DNA of 64,000 nucleotides from the NCBI GenBank assembly GCA_037044905.1, contig JBAOKB010000048.1, forward strand, positions 868,001 through 932,000, read 5' to 3'. This document shows positions 34,961 to 45,871 of the stretch, piece after piece (the first letter of the stretch is position 1; every line of letters begins with the position of its first letter). The DNA is from Hortaea werneckii (taxonomy: Eukaryota > Ascomycota > Dothideomycetes > Mycosphaerellales > Teratosphaeriaceae). The notes beneath the pieces were generated by a model. It was not told the origin of the DNA. It saw only the letters and a program-made list of their open reading frames with translations, and made no database searches. Made by a program: the position numbers and the translations under genes.

Positions 34961-35490
34961 GGTGACGGTTTTGGGGGTTGCGAAATGTGTGTTGGTTGTT
35001 GAGAAGGCGTAAAGGAAGTTGTGTCGTAAAGGAAGTTGTGTCGTAAAGGAAGTTTTGTGTTGATGTCGCTGTAGCTTCTTGCGTTTACGTTTGCAGGAGC
35101 TGACGGTCACTTGTTGCAAACGCTGGACGTTGATTGAAATGGTGTTTTTGTGAATGAAGGCATTTGATTTTCTCGGTAAGAGTTCTCGTCCATCGAGGGC
35201 AGTGCTTGCTGCGCGACCTGTTCCGCGTATGCTTCTCTTCAAGAGCAGAATTGATACTTGAGGATTGTAGGTTGCTGAAGTCATCGAATCCATGTCTCGG
35301 CTTTCGTGAATGGATAGTGAAGCGCGATCGAAGTCGTTCTGAAAAATGCATTCAATCCCTCTTTCGCCCTTAATAGACCACAAACTCTCTACTCACGAAG
35401 GACCCGGCGAACCTCTATCGAACCCCTTTAAATCACAGATCTAACCCCATGGTTCCCTCGCCCCCTTTTGTAGATCATTTCCCCCTCCCC
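34961..35490. other. Intergenic region between two minus-strand coiled-coil genes
   Basis: These 530 bp include two near-identical copies of GTAAAGGAAGTTGTGTC at about 35010-35045, with a third truncated copy. No separate gene is seen; part may be leader of the 34960 gene. Confidence 0.4.
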
Positions 35491-36093
35491 CTAAGATCCC
35501 CCCAATGGCCCCCTCAATTCCTCCCGCTCCTGCTCCAACTTCCTGATCTCCTCCTGAATCCCTTTCTTTTCCTCCGCAAGCGCCTTGATAATCCCACCCC
35601 TCTGCTCTTCAAGCTCCCTAATCTCCCGCAACGCATCTTGGGTCCCCTGGACCGCTTCCTCCTGAGTCGTCAGCATGGCTCCGAATTCCGTCTCACCGAC
35701 CCCTCTTCTGGGCGTTGGGGGCACGGTGCCAGGAGATCCAGTCCCAGACGACGTCCAGGAACCCGTTCGAGGTTGAGGCGCAGCTTGGCGAAGCTCGGCC
35801 TGCTGCTCTACGTTCTTCTCGTGGCGCCGTTGGATCTGGGCCTTCAGCTCTTTTTGCCGCGTGAACAGAGTCATTGTCTGCTCACCGGCGGCATCGGATT
35901 TGCTCTCGAGCAGGTCGTTGAGCTTGTTGATCTCCTGTCGGTTCTTGATGAGTTCCTTGCGGATTTGAGCCGAGTCTTTCCCTAGAAGACGTACGTGTTA
36001 TTACTATTCAGGGCGTAATAGGAAGGGAGGAGGGGGAGACGAACCTGAAGAACTCGGAGTATCTCCCTTGGACGAGGAAGTGGGCGACGCCAT
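35491..36093 (-). CDS. Coiled-coil protein of unknown function
   Basis: Exon 1 is 36093-36045 (MASPTSSSKGD), the intron 36044-35982 has a GTTCGT donor and TTCTAG, and exon 2 is 35981-35491. 179 residues. The joint gives SSSGKDSAQIRKE. Two coiled coils (about residues 20-75, QEINKLNDLLESK and KELKAQIQRRHEK; and about 120-178, LREIRELEEQRGG and EEIRKLEQEREELR) flank a Ser/Pro/Thr-rich linker. It looks like a structural or scaffold protein. I cannot assign a family. The donor is uncommon, but phase and acceptor agree. Confidence 0.75.
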
Positions 36094-36304
36094 TGTATTT
36101 CCCTTCGCGCGCACGTGATTTGATCGTCGAGGGATTGTACTTCGTTGCCTCGAAGAGCAAAAAGATGTAATGTGTAGTGGATGTAAGAAGGAAACTGTGT
36201 GTAATGCTGTGTTGTATCAGATAAGGTTGGTGTATCGATGTGAAACGGATTAGAAGTGGCGGGACTGTTTTAAGGCGGCCTCGACGCCGCCCCGCGTGAC
36301 TGGT

Positions 36305-37830
36305 CGGGAACATGCTAGCACGTGGAAATGTCGTACTGTTGGGATGATAGATATCTCGGGTCTATCATCCGAAAGAGCTCTCGTTTATGATCGTGGGCCT
36401 TAATGTCTCTAGATTGATGTCTAAACATGGAGGTGTAGAGGCCAACACGAAACCTCTAGGGGGTATCGAGTCGAGGGGAGGCATTAAAGCGTGCCGTACT
36501 CGAAACTCTAGCATGTGAAGATGTATCGGGACAAGGAGAAATGGATATCTCTCGTTTGTGATCCCAAAGCGGAAGCTCAGAGGCGAATACGGAACCTCTA
36601 AGGCACGTCGAGTCGAGGCGAGGTTTTCCAAAGATCATACTTGAGATGCTAGCTTATAAAACTGTAGCAGTGCTGGGATAATAGACCTGTCTCTTTTGTA
36701 ATCCTGAAAGTGGAAGCGTGGAGGCGAATATGGAACCTCTAGGGCGTACCTAGGTACCGAACTAAGGCGTTCATGGTGAATTCGTAGTAGTGCTAGGATG
36801 ATGCATATCTCTGATTTGCGATTTAAACCTAGTGGAAGCGTAAAGGCAGATACGGAATCTCTTAGGCGCATCGAGTCTAGGGTGTATTAATAGGTCCATT
36901 TTGCAAGGACTATATTCGAGATTCTAATACACTAGAATGTGGCGATGTTGGGATGATAGATATCTCTCATTCGTGATCCCAAAGTGAGATGTAGAGGTGA
37001 ATGCGGAACTTTCAGGGCCTAGCGAATCGAGGAAGGGATGGTAGTGCTGCGGTCATGCATCTGTCGTTTGTGATTCCAGTAGTGCTGGGATGATTCAGAT
37101 CTCTTGTCGGTGATCCTAACATGCAAGCACAGAGGCCTACATAAGACCCTCACAGCACCGAGCCAAGAGCAATGGCCGTAGTGCAGCGAACATGTATCTC
37201 TTGTTTGCAATTCCAGTAGTGCTGCTATGATTCAAATCCCGCGTTTGCGATCCTAACATGGTAGCACACAGAGGCAAATGTAGAACCATCGAAGCAGCGA
37301 ATTGAGGGGTACATACACCACGTCCATATCCAGGAGGCCATAATCGAGGTCCTCGCCTGTGAAAATCGTGGAACAAGCTGGAGCTATGCCAAAGCGAATT
37401 AGACGTAAGCAAAAGCTTACCAGCTCGGCTCCCACGAGGGCGCCGATCAAGAGGAGTGCCGCCGATCGAGAGGCCTCGCGCATGCTCGAGCTCCTCGCTG
37501 AGGGAGGAAGATCGGAGACAGCCAATGACGCGGACCTGGTCACGCTCTCGGAATTCGAAGAGCGAGAATCCAGCTACCTCAAGCGCAGAACCCGGCTTTA
37601 GAGGGCATGTTGAAGGCTGTCAAGAACATGGTGAGATTTGAAAGCCGACTGTCTATCTATTCGGCGCGGAGCAAATGACTCTAGAGCGCATGTCGGAAGT
37701 TGTCAAGAAGATAGCTAACGAATTATCTCGTGTCGAATTTGATGCTTGAGACCCTCTCGTTTTGTGATCCGGACATAGAGCGTAGAGACGAAGACAGAAT
37801 TTCTCTGAGGCGCATTTAAGTCGAGGGAAG
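36305..37830. repeat. Degenerate tandem-repeat array (about 100-155 bp units)
   Basis: At least eight diverged copies of one unit follow each other. Each carries a core like GGGATGATAGATATCTCTC, then TTTGTGATCC, then GTAGAGGCGAATACGGAAC and CTCTAGGGCGCATCGAGTCG. Copies begin near 36325, 36500, 36665, 36785, 36940, 37040 (short), 37080 and 37205, and an outlying one lies near 37740-37810. Units are in the same orientation and differ by many substitutions. Between 37320 and 37700 the pattern is interrupted by unrelated sequence. The copies can be read as related minus-strand peptides (RRALEVPYSP), but frames are broken, so no gene is called. I know no matching element. Confidence 0.75.
36342..36370. 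repeat. 10-bp inverted repeat
   Basis: GGATGATAGA and TCTATCATCC form perfect 10-bp arms around a 9-bp loop (TATCTCGGG) in the first unit of the array. It could fold as a hairpin; other units keep only the left arm. Confidence 0.7.
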
Positions 37831-37992
37831 ATCGCTGGGTAGTCCACTTTAGGGGGAGAAATCATACTTTCGAGAAAAAGAGATCTTGCATGCAATCCAA
37901 CTTCCGACTTCTTTTGCAATGTAGCATCCGATAAGATTCCGTTCCGCATCGCAATCGTTCTTCCCGTCCCTAATGCGACCGCAGCAACAGCA

Positions 37993-39087
37993 TCAACCCA
38001 TCAACTGCCCGACATCCTCCGGCGGCCACCTCGTCTGCGCAAAACTCAAGCACCGCTTGATCCCCTGCAACATCTTCCGCGTCACCTCATCGCTCATAAT
38101 ATGGGCCTCCCCCTTCCCCTCCTTATCCGTCTCGTGCAACTTCTCGCGCGCGCTGCGCTCATGGATACCCACCATAGTGACACCGATAGGCCAGGCCGCC
38201 TTGCCGATCGAGAGGCGCAGATACGCGTCGTTGGCGAACACGTACTGCTTCAGCTGCGCCAGGTGCGTGATCTCCACCACGGCGGCCAGGATCGAGTCCG
38301 AGAGCGTGTTGGTCTCCAGTTTGCGGAATAAGGGGCGTAAGTTGTCCTTGGCGGCTTCGTAGTTCTGCTGCGCTTTGCGCCCGCTGAGGGATTCCTTGAC
38401 TTCGCGCGCGCGCCGGGCGAGGGCTTGCGCCCATTCCGAGAGTACCATGTCGAAGTAGGATGCGAGTTGGCGGCGCAGGTAGGCTTTGTCTTCGGCTGAT
38501 TGGGGCACGTGGGACGGGATCTTCATGTGCTTTTCCTCGACCAATTCGAGGGTGGTTGGGATGGGTCCTGAGGAGAGCTTGGGGGCTAAGGCCTTGGAGG
38601 TGAGCGCACGGTAGCGCCGGAGACGCTGGAGGTGGGATTCGGCGAAGAGGTATCGGGGCTCGCCCATTTCTTTGAGCTTTTCCAGGAGGTCGTCTTCCGG
38701 GATGTCCTCCTCGCCTTCTTTCAGAGCCGGCGTGCCCTGGTCGCTTTCACTGCCTGGTGCAGGTAATTCTGGTAGACCGATGCGCTTCCGCCGTTCATTC
38801 TCCTCTCTCCATTCTTCCTCCTCTCGCACGCGCTTGCTGCCGTCGGCTAACCTCTTCCGCTTCTCGTCTCTCGCCGCACTCCTCTCGGCTTCTTCCTCGT
38901 CCCATTTTCGCTTCTTCTCCAATCGTTCCAAACGGGCTTTCTCAAGTTCCTCCTGCTCTCGGTGATAATCGGCCTGTCGCTGTGCCTCGACCTCGCTTCT
39001 TTTGAGATACTTTTTCGGTCCTCCGCCTGGTTGCTCCTTCGGACCCGCAGAAGAGATCTGCGACTTCATGAGAGATGCAAAGTCCAT
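37993..39087 (-). CDS. prp18: Pre-mRNA splicing factor PRP18
   Basis: Single exon, 364 residues (MDFASLMKSQISS). A long charged coiled-coil N-terminus (residues about 35-105) is followed by an SFM/PRP4-like motif (EDDLLEKLKEMGEPRYLFAES, about 130-150). The C-terminal PRP18 domain (about 210-364) includes RRAREVKESLSGR, YEAAKDNLRPLFRKL and the highly conserved loop VFANDAYLRLSIGKAAWPIGVTMVGIHERS. PRP18 acts in the second step of splicing with the U5 snRNP and SLU7. Length is normal for fungi. It is divergent from the SAP18 gene with 375 bp between start codons. Confidence 0.96.
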   Translation of the reverse strand: MDFASLMKSQISSAGPKEQPGGGPKKYLKRSEVEAQRQADYHREQEELEKARLERLEKKRKWDEEEAERSAARDEKRKRLADGSKRVREEEEWREENERRKRIGLPELPAPGSESDQGTPALKEGEEDIPEDDLLEKLKEMGEPRYLFAESHLQRLRRYRALTSKALAPKLSSGPIPTTLELVEEKHMKIPSHVPQSAEDKAYLRRQLASYFDMVLSEWAQALARRAREVKESLSGRKAQQNYEAAKDNLRPLFRKLETNTLSDSILAAVVEITHLAQLKQYVFANDAYLRLSIGKAAWPIGVTMVGIHERSAREKLHETDKEGKGEAHIMSDEVTRKMLQGIKRCLSFAQTRWPPEDVGQLMG

Positions 39088-39462
39088 CTTGGCGCGTGGA
39101 CCTGGTGAGCTGATCCCTCGGTGTGGCTTTCGGTTTATACAGGCTAGGTCGGTGTAGTAAAATCAGTCCACGGGCTGGAATCGAAGTTGTTCCAGTGCAT
39201 CCGACGCCTCCAACTTCCATCAAGTCGACGGAATTAGTTCCGCTTATCGCCGAGGCGTCTTTGTCGCAAACCTGAAGCTTCCCTCAAGCTTCCTTCACTT
39301 CTGACGTCCCGCCGCATTCACCTCCCCATCAGCTCATCTCCGCTCCGCTCTCACTCAGCTTACCTGCCCCCGACCCCCGAGAAGCGGTCGCCGGCCAGCA
39401 GCGCACATCTATCCACACTTCCAAGACATGCGGTAGCTTCTTCCTCCCAAACTCCCCATAAG
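39088..39462. promoter_or_regulatory. Divergent promoter region, PRP18 and SAP18
   Basis: These 375 bp hold the promoters of both genes. C-rich stretches precede the SAP18 start. No TATA box is evident, as is usual for housekeeping pairs. Confidence 0.5.
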
Positions 39463-40287
39463 ATGTCGCTCCAACCCACCAACCGGCCCATCGACCGCGA
39501 AACCACCGCCCCTTTCCTCCTCCGCCTCTTCTACCGCCAATCCCGCCCCCTCGAGCCCTACGAATTCAGCATCGCCCCGCCCGCCGACACCTCGCACATC
39601 TCGGACTACAGCGCGCTGCTGCCGGCCAGCATCCGCAACCAAGCGGTACAGATCTACACGTGGCCGACGTGCACGCTAGCGGAGCTGACCAGCCTGCTGA
39701 TGTCCGTGCTGCCCAAGGGCACGCTCGCCGACCCCGCCGTCGGCACCCGCCTCGTCTACAAGCTCATCTTCCCCGACACCCGGGCCAGCGTCCGTGAAGA
39801 CGGCCGCGGCAAATGGCTCGATAAGCCGCTCGGGTCTGTCGTCATCGGCGGACGCGCCGCGAACTTCCCCGCCGACGCAGCGGATCTCGACCTTATGAAC
39901 CCGGATGAACTGAAGGATAGTCTGGAAGGGGACGCGGATAGGACGCTAGGCGATGCGCGCTTCGTGATTGGCGATTACATCGCGTGTACGATCCTGGCAC
40001 CGGGGCAGGATGGGAGGGTCGTCGCGTTGCCGGCTTCGCGGCCGCCGAGGGAGATGATGGGTCGTGGGCCGCCACCGCCGGGGATGAGGGAGAATGGTTT
40101 CGGTGGGCGGGGTCCGCCGCCTTATAGGGGTGGTGGGGGTTATGGAGGTGGGAGAGGCGGTGGCTTTGGTGCTGCGCCGCCGCCTGGTGATTGGAGGCGA
40201 GGCGAGAGACTGCCGGGGTCTGGTGGGGGTTACGGTGGCGGAGGTGGGAGGTATGGAGGTGGAGGGTACGGGAGGAGGCCGTATTGA
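39463..40287 (+). CDS. SAP18 family protein (histone deacetylase/splicing-associated) with RGG tail
   Basis: Single exon, 274 residues. The SAP18 fold covers about residues 8-190: DRETTAPFLLRLFYR, then EFSIAPP, VQIYTWPTCTLAELTSLL, LVYKLIFPDT, the Gly-rich KPLGSVVIGGR and FVIGDYIACTIL. A Gly/Arg-rich tail (about 205-274) carries GGGGYGGGRGGGFG-type repeats, as in RNA-binding RGG boxes. SAP18 is known in the Sin3 histone deacetylase complex and in the ASAP/PSAP complexes at the exon junction. The tail favours an RNA-linked role (inference). It is divergent from prp18. Confidence 0.94.
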   Translation: MSLQPTNRPIDRETTAPFLLRLFYRQSRPLEPYEFSIAPPADTSHISDYSALLPASIRNQAVQIYTWPTCTLAELTSLLMSVLPKGTLADPAVGTRLVYKLIFPDTRASVREDGRGKWLDKPLGSVVIGGRAANFPADAADLDLMNPDELKDSLEGDADRTLGDARFVIGDYIACTILAPGQDGRVVALPASRPPREMMGRGPPPPGMRENGFGGRGPPPYRGGGGYGGGRGGGFGAAPPPGDWRRGERLPGSGGGYGGGGGRYGGGGYGRRPY

Positions 40288-41470
40288 AAGCATGCGTAAG
40301 GCGTGAGCAGAGCGTCTCGTCGAGTGATGGCCTTGGCGAGACATGTGCAAGTTGGGCGATCTGCTTCTCTCGGATTGAATTCCAGAGATACTGCCCGGCT
40401 GCACGGTTCAGGAACGCGCCAGGAGTGCCTCGCTGATGCGTTAGCATTTCAATTCAGCGATGGTCGCGGCGGAAGCTGGAGGAGAGACTGAACGTCAATG
40501 ACCATTACTCCGCTGCACCTATGTTCTTTGATGCCGTGCGAAGCAGTGCCTCCCGGTCACCAGTCCACATCAACAGGGACCAGAAACATTTTCCCGAGGG
40601 CCTTACAGCCTGTTTGAGCATCCACAATCTCGAAAGGTTCCAGGACGACGAGAACCGGGGAATGAAAGTGCTAAGACGAATTCACCAATTCTTTCCGCAG
40701 CGCATCACCCAATGCAGCATAGTTACCACGGATCCTACGAGGACCAGCTGTTCCTTTCCGGCCCTATCCCAATAGGCAAACTGCCCTTATTTAAATGGCA
40801 ACAACGACTTTCCGATCCAGCAACGAGACGACCGTAGAAGAAACAGGAGCACAGATCAGCCCGTTTTATTCCCACCAAAACGGAGATCGGCCACTTGCAC
40901 GCGAACTCATCAGGGGGTCAGCCAGGGTTGGCCGATTGTGTGTCTATTTAAATCAAATGAACAGCGCGCATCCAAACCATCGACAAGGACTGGGAGTAGA
41001 AGTCTCGAGAGGAAAAGAGAAAAATCAAGAAGAGAGACTAAAAGAAATCAATAACTTGAAATGAGGACATTTGCAGAATATGGTCGCCACTATGAAAGGG
41101 GGAGAAAATGAAAAATATCCTTATCATTTCCTCATCAATCTCTCCCTCTTCTCATCATCTAGCCCATCCTATTTTTCTTTCACATAACCCCCTCCCCCCT
41201 ACCCTCTCCTCATTCGCCACTCTAGATCCTAATTAATGAGCCAAATCGCCGAATATCTTCAAGTCTGCACCCTCAAACGAATCCTTTCCCCCTTCTTGGA
41301 TCTCGCAAATCCTATACCTACCTCCTATCCTCCCGACTTGTTTTCCCCCCTTTCAACTCTCCCCTCCTTACAAAGATCTGCCCGTCCCACCCTTCCTGCT
41401 CTTTTTTTTTTTTTTTTTTTGATTCGTTTCCCCCTCCTGTCTTCTTTCTCTTCTTCTTCCTGCTTCCTCC
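40288..41470. other. Intergenic region with pyrimidine-rich tracts
   Basis: These 1.2 kb contain TATTTAAAT-type sequences at about 40787 and 40946, long C/T-rich stretches from about 41120 to 41470, and a run of about 19 T at 41402-41420. No convincing gene; the frame 41236-41565 is pyrimidine-tract translation. Confidence 0.45.
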
Positions 41471-42168
41471 TCATCCTGTCTCCCCAACCCGCCATACCCC
41501 TCCCAACGCCCTCCGCGCCACTTCGGCCGCTACCGCGCGCTCTACTCTCGTGGGAAGCCCTTTGACTGGGTCGTTATGTGTGGCGGAAGGGTGCGGAGAC
41601 TTTATTCTCCCCGAGCAAGGAGGTGCTGGCTTCTTACTCGATGTGGCTGCTGTTGTGCATGGTGTTTGGTCGGGTTTGGGAGGCGAGGGGTTGGTGGGTT
41701 TGAGTGGGGAAGTTGAATGGGGAGGGGTTTTGGTGGATGGTAGCGGGTTTGCGTTGTAGGGTTTAGGGGTCGATGGTGTAGGGTGATTGGACGGACGAGA
41801 GTGTTGCTGGGTTGGGGTGGATGGGTTGTGAGGTTGAGGGGTGGAGGGTTTGGGTGCCGGGGGTTGGTTCTTTCTGACAGGTTTGTTTGGAGACGAGGGG
41901 CTCGATTGATTGGGTGCGCTTTTGGAGAGGATCTTCGTTTTTGGGACTTGATGGAGTTTCTTCTCAATTGAGTGTTTGGGGGGTTTGCTGAGGACGTAAG
42001 CTTCAAAATCGGGTGGCGCGAGTGGGTACGTCGAACGACAAGCAAGCGAGACTAGCTCTGAGGACAGGTAAAGCAGGACCAAAGGAAACGCAGGTATCTT
42101 GAACTCGTCGAGCTGGGTAAAGTAGTCACAATCGCGGTCTCCATGGGGATTATCTTAGACAAGAAGCG
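41471..42168 (-). CDS. Pro/Ser/Thr-rich ORF, possible gene
   Basis: The minus-strand frame is open from the stop at 41471 to about 42168. Its upstream part reads DNPHGDRDCDYFTQLDEFKI then PAFPLVLLYLSSELVSLA, which looks globular and natural. It is followed by about 110 residues dominated by Pro, Ser, Thr and Lys, and an Ala/Arg-rich end. No ATG opens the frame here. An upstream exon could join at the AAG before 42166 through a 38-nt GTAAGA..AAG intron, which would be unusually short. I cannot settle the gene model or name a family. Confidence 0.35.
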
Positions 42169-42742
42169 ATCCGAGAGTGCGTTTGTCTTACCAGAGACGA
42201 AACATTGGCTCAGATATTTTTGAGACACGCATAGATCAAGACATAATGTTGTCTGATTCGATGCTACTGTGTGTACCGGTTGCACAGCATCGATGTACGA
42301 TATAGTTCGTACATAGTAGACTTTCCAGCCTTGTTGTCAGTTGGATTGGTGGATGCCGGGGTTGCTGACATCCATGATGGCTTTCACATGCGCGACACGC
42401 GACAGTGCAGTAGCGCTGACGGACGGGCCATTAGCCGTGCGTGTGTGGAGGCGGGAGTAGCCGGCGGGTCTGCAACAAGTGGCATCTCTACTGTAACAAT
42501 TCCACCCAGCCGAGTCAGGATGGAAGCGGAAGCCACGTCGAATCGCTGGGTCGATTGAGTGGAAACTGTGCCAACGCGCACCAAGAACGGGTCGAGATAC
42601 ACGATCGGATGCCGGACCCGGACAACCTCGAATCATACCTCTCCCACGCATCACGCAGCGACAGAAACACAGGGCCTGGCACCATTGCTGAACTTGGACC
42701 ACCCGACAACACGCCGCCAGCACTGGCAACCAACCCTCCGCC
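42169..42742. promoter_or_regulatory. SEC63 promoter region
   Basis: About 570 bp upstream of SEC63, possibly containing the start of the minus-strand Pro-rich ORF. Frames on both strands overlap and are not decisive. Confidence 0.35.
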
Positions 42743-45020
42743 ATGTCTTCCGAATACAACTATGATGCCGATGCGCAGTTCTTCCCCTTCTTCGTCCTGA
42801 CCGTCAGCTCCCTCATCACCCTCCCGCTCACCTACTCCCTCCTCCGCTCCCCCTCCGACGTTGCCGGCACCTCCTCGAAGGCCGCCCACATTGCATCCCC
42901 GTACACTCCTAAAAATGCCGACATCATCCAGACATCACGCGCCAAACAGAAGCGCAAAGAGCTGCGTCTCAAGCGCATGCTCACCGCCGCTACCGGCTGG
43001 CTGACCATGGCCTACATGATCTACCTCATGTATGTCACTGCCCGCTCCCAGCCGACGGTGTGGAATCCCTACGACATCCTCGACATCGGCATGTCGGCGA
43101 GCGAGAAGCAGATCAACAGCCGTTACCGGAAGCTTTCTGTCACGATGCATCCGGACAAGCGCCAGCCGAACCCGGCTTTGAACGAGACGGTCGAGAGCAT
43201 CAACGATGCATGGGTGGAAATTGTCAAGGCTTACAAGGCTCTCACGGATGAGGAGATTCGCAATAACTACATTCAATATGGAAACCCGGATGGCAAGCAG
43301 AGTACTTCTTTCGGTATTGCTCTGCCGAGCATCCTAGTCGCCGAGGGCAGCGGTAAGTACGTCTTGGTCTTCTACGGTGCATTGCTGGGAATTGGCCTGC
43401 CCTGGTTGGTGGGCAAGTGGTGGTATGGTATGCAAAAGATGACACGCGAGCGGGTGCTGGTCACCAGCGCGGGAAATATGTTCACGGAATACCGCGAGCG
43501 GATGGACGACGGTGACGTTGTCAATGCTGTCAGCAGTGCCCTGGAGTACAGGGACGTCTTACATGGTACCAAGGAGCACTCGGGTCTCGGGAAACTGGAA
43601 AAGCTACTCTTGCAAGCCTCTGAGGCTTCCACCGAAGATGAGAACTCCGCCATGAGACCCAAAGATCGTAAGCGTTTGGAGGACCTCGACGATCCAGTCC
43701 GCCGCAAGACATTTGCTATGGTCTGGGCTTATCTCACGCGTCTTGACTTGGATGATCGCACTTTGGAAGCCGAGAAATACGAACTGGCACCGACCGCACT
43801 GCAATTGAACGAGGCCTTCCTCTCTATCTGCCTTGCTTATGGATTCACCGCACCCGTGCTTTCCTCCTACCGTCTTAGCCAGTCTTTGGTCCAAGCCGTT
43901 CCGCCGACACAACGCCTGCCACTGATGCAGCTACCTCACTTCACCCCCTCTATCATCCGTAACCTGGAGCAAAAGACCACGGCAAACAACGGCAGCAAAG
44001 ACCACATGACCATCCAATCACTCATGGCACTACCAGCCGAGCAACGCCAAGCCCTCGCCCAAGCCGCAGGACTAACCAACGACCGGCTGAAGGTCGCCGA
44101 AAACGTCGCCCGCCAGCTACCGTACCTGCGCGTGGAGAAAGCCTTCTTCAAAGTCCAAGGCGAAAAATTCATCATCCCCTCCTCCCTCGTCCAATTCGTC
44201 GTCAAAGCCCGCTTCATCCCGCCCGGCTCCACCAACGTCCCCCCCGTCACCGACGAAGACCTCAAGGACGTCGACCCCGCCGAAGGCGACATCCAAGCCC
44301 AGAAGCAGGAACAAGAACAGCACCCTGTCCCCCTCGCCCACGCGCCCTACCTCGCCCGCGAGCGCACCCCGCGCTGGCACATCTTCCTGCACGACACGCG
44401 CCAGGGCAAGATCGCCGTGCCGCCTTTTACCTTCTCGGCGTTCGACAAGCAGCCTTTTGCGGTGGACGCCGCGTCCGGTGATGGGTCCGTGAAGCCGACG
44501 TACAACGTCGTCACGCTGAAGATGCAGTTCCAGGCTCCGCCTCAGCCGGGCGAGTACAAGTTCCAGATGCAGATGGTGTGCGATTCGTACCTGGGGTTTG
44601 ACCATCGGCAGGAGGCGGTTATGGTGATTGAGGAGGCCAGTAAGGCTCAGGCGGTGGATGATGAGAGTGATATTTCCGAACCGGAGGAAGGTATGTTTTT
44701 TTTTTCTTTTCTTTTTCCTTTCCCCTCCCTTATTCACTTAGAAAAGAAACTTAACGAAAATTCCTTGCTAACCATCGCGGCCGGTCAAAATAGATTCTAT
44801 CGCCGGCGCCATGGCCACCATGCGCGGCCAACCTACTTCCAACCCGGCGGAGCAGGCAGAGCGGGATGCGCGCCGCCAGGCTCGTCGGGAGGCGAATGAG
44901 CGCAAGAAGTTGCAGGCTGGTGGTCCGGATGATGAGGAGAGCGATTATGAGAGCGGTACGGATGAGGATGAGGAGAGTGAGAGTGAGACGGATACTGAGA
45001 CGGATACGGATGAGGAGTAG
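42743..45020 (+). CDS. sec63: SEC63, ER translocon J-protein
   Basis: Exons 42743-44690 and 44794-45020; the 103-nt intron has GTATGT, a T-rich tract, TTGCTAACC and AATAG. 724 residues. N-terminal membrane segments lie at about 13-33 and 73-95. A DnaJ domain (about 105-175) with the essential HPD (MHPDKRQ) faces the ER lumen. A third hydrophobic segment (about 200-220, YVLVFYGALLGIGLPW) precedes the Sec63/Brl domain (about 225-620, with LPHF, LPYLRVEKAFF and FLHDTR). An acidic tail of repeated Asp/Glu/Ser/Thr ends the protein. It recruits the lumenal Hsp70 Kar2/BiP to the Sec61 channel for post-translational import. Confidence 0.97.
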
Positions 45021-45390
45021 AGGGTTACAGTGGGGGAGGGGTGGGTTTTCTGACGTCCAATCATGTGTGCGGAATGTTTCTGATGCGGCCTCCTGCTGGG
45101 TGGCGGTGGTGGTGTAAGCGAGGCAAGGGGATTCGGGTTTCTGATATGAGATTAGAGACAAATGAAAAGGATTATGTTTCTCTCGTCTGGTTTGTCATAA
45201 GGTGGGCGAGTATGTCTCAAGATGTGAAGATTACTTTTGATGCCGTCTAGAGTTTCCTGTACTCGCACGTTCTGCATATGATTTCAAGACGTATACCAAC
45301 GGAGACTACATGTAAAATCATTTTCATGAGTACGTGTGTAAAAGAATACCTAGGTACTGCGGAGGGAGGGGCTCGTGGATATGGTTTGGC

Positions 45391-45476
45391 GGGAGGACAG
45401 CCGAGAGGCGGTAGGGCCAAATGCTTCGCGTGCGGGAGGACAGCCGAGAGGCGGTAGGGCCAAATGCTTCGCGTGC
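45391..45476. repeat. Perfect 43-bp tandem duplication
   Basis: Two identical 43-bp copies (45391-45433 and 45434-45476), each beginning GGGAGGACAGCC and ending GCTTCGCGTGC, followed by the first 6 bp of a third copy. Lack of any mismatch points to recent origin or an assembly duplication. Confidence 0.95.
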
Positions 45477-45871
45477 GGGAGGCACCGCGCGGCGCTTGTC
45501 AGGGGAGCATTATTCTGGGAACCGCGGGCCATCGTCTGGCCTCGACTTGCCCACCAGCTGACGACGATTCATGGGCGGCGTGTGAAGACGCAATCAACTA
45601 GGTACGGTATCGCCGGTGATAGACGCTTTCGATCGCGCTCCGCCCTGCGGACACCACCTCGTCGCTGATCCAGAGCGCGACAGTACGTACGTACTCAGTC
45701 AGTGCCTTGACGCTGCCAATAGAGCTACACCCACCCACCCACCCCCGGCGGCGATAACAGCGGGATTAATTCTCACCAGCGAAGCGCGCCCACCGGCACC
45801 CACCATCCATCCCTGGCTGTCGCATCACAGTCACAACCACGACAACGCCATCCTCAGGCACGAGCGCCCCA

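Noticed and set aside
37359..37601. 80-residue charged plus-strand frame inside the repeat array
   Set aside because: No domain or splice context, competing minus-strand frame of similar length, and surrounded by decayed repeats.
36305..37830. Transposable element or CRISPR-like array
   Set aside because: No terminal repeats, target-site duplication or transposase remnants; units are contiguous, degenerate and in a eukaryote, with no regular short repeat-spacer pattern.
41236..41565. 109-residue plus-strand frame
   Set aside because: Translation of a polypyrimidine tract (Phe/Leu/Ser/Pro), no protein character.
42337..42759. 140-residue minus-strand frame over the SEC63 start
   Set aside because: Overlaps the certain SEC63 coding sequence antisense and has no recognisable domain.
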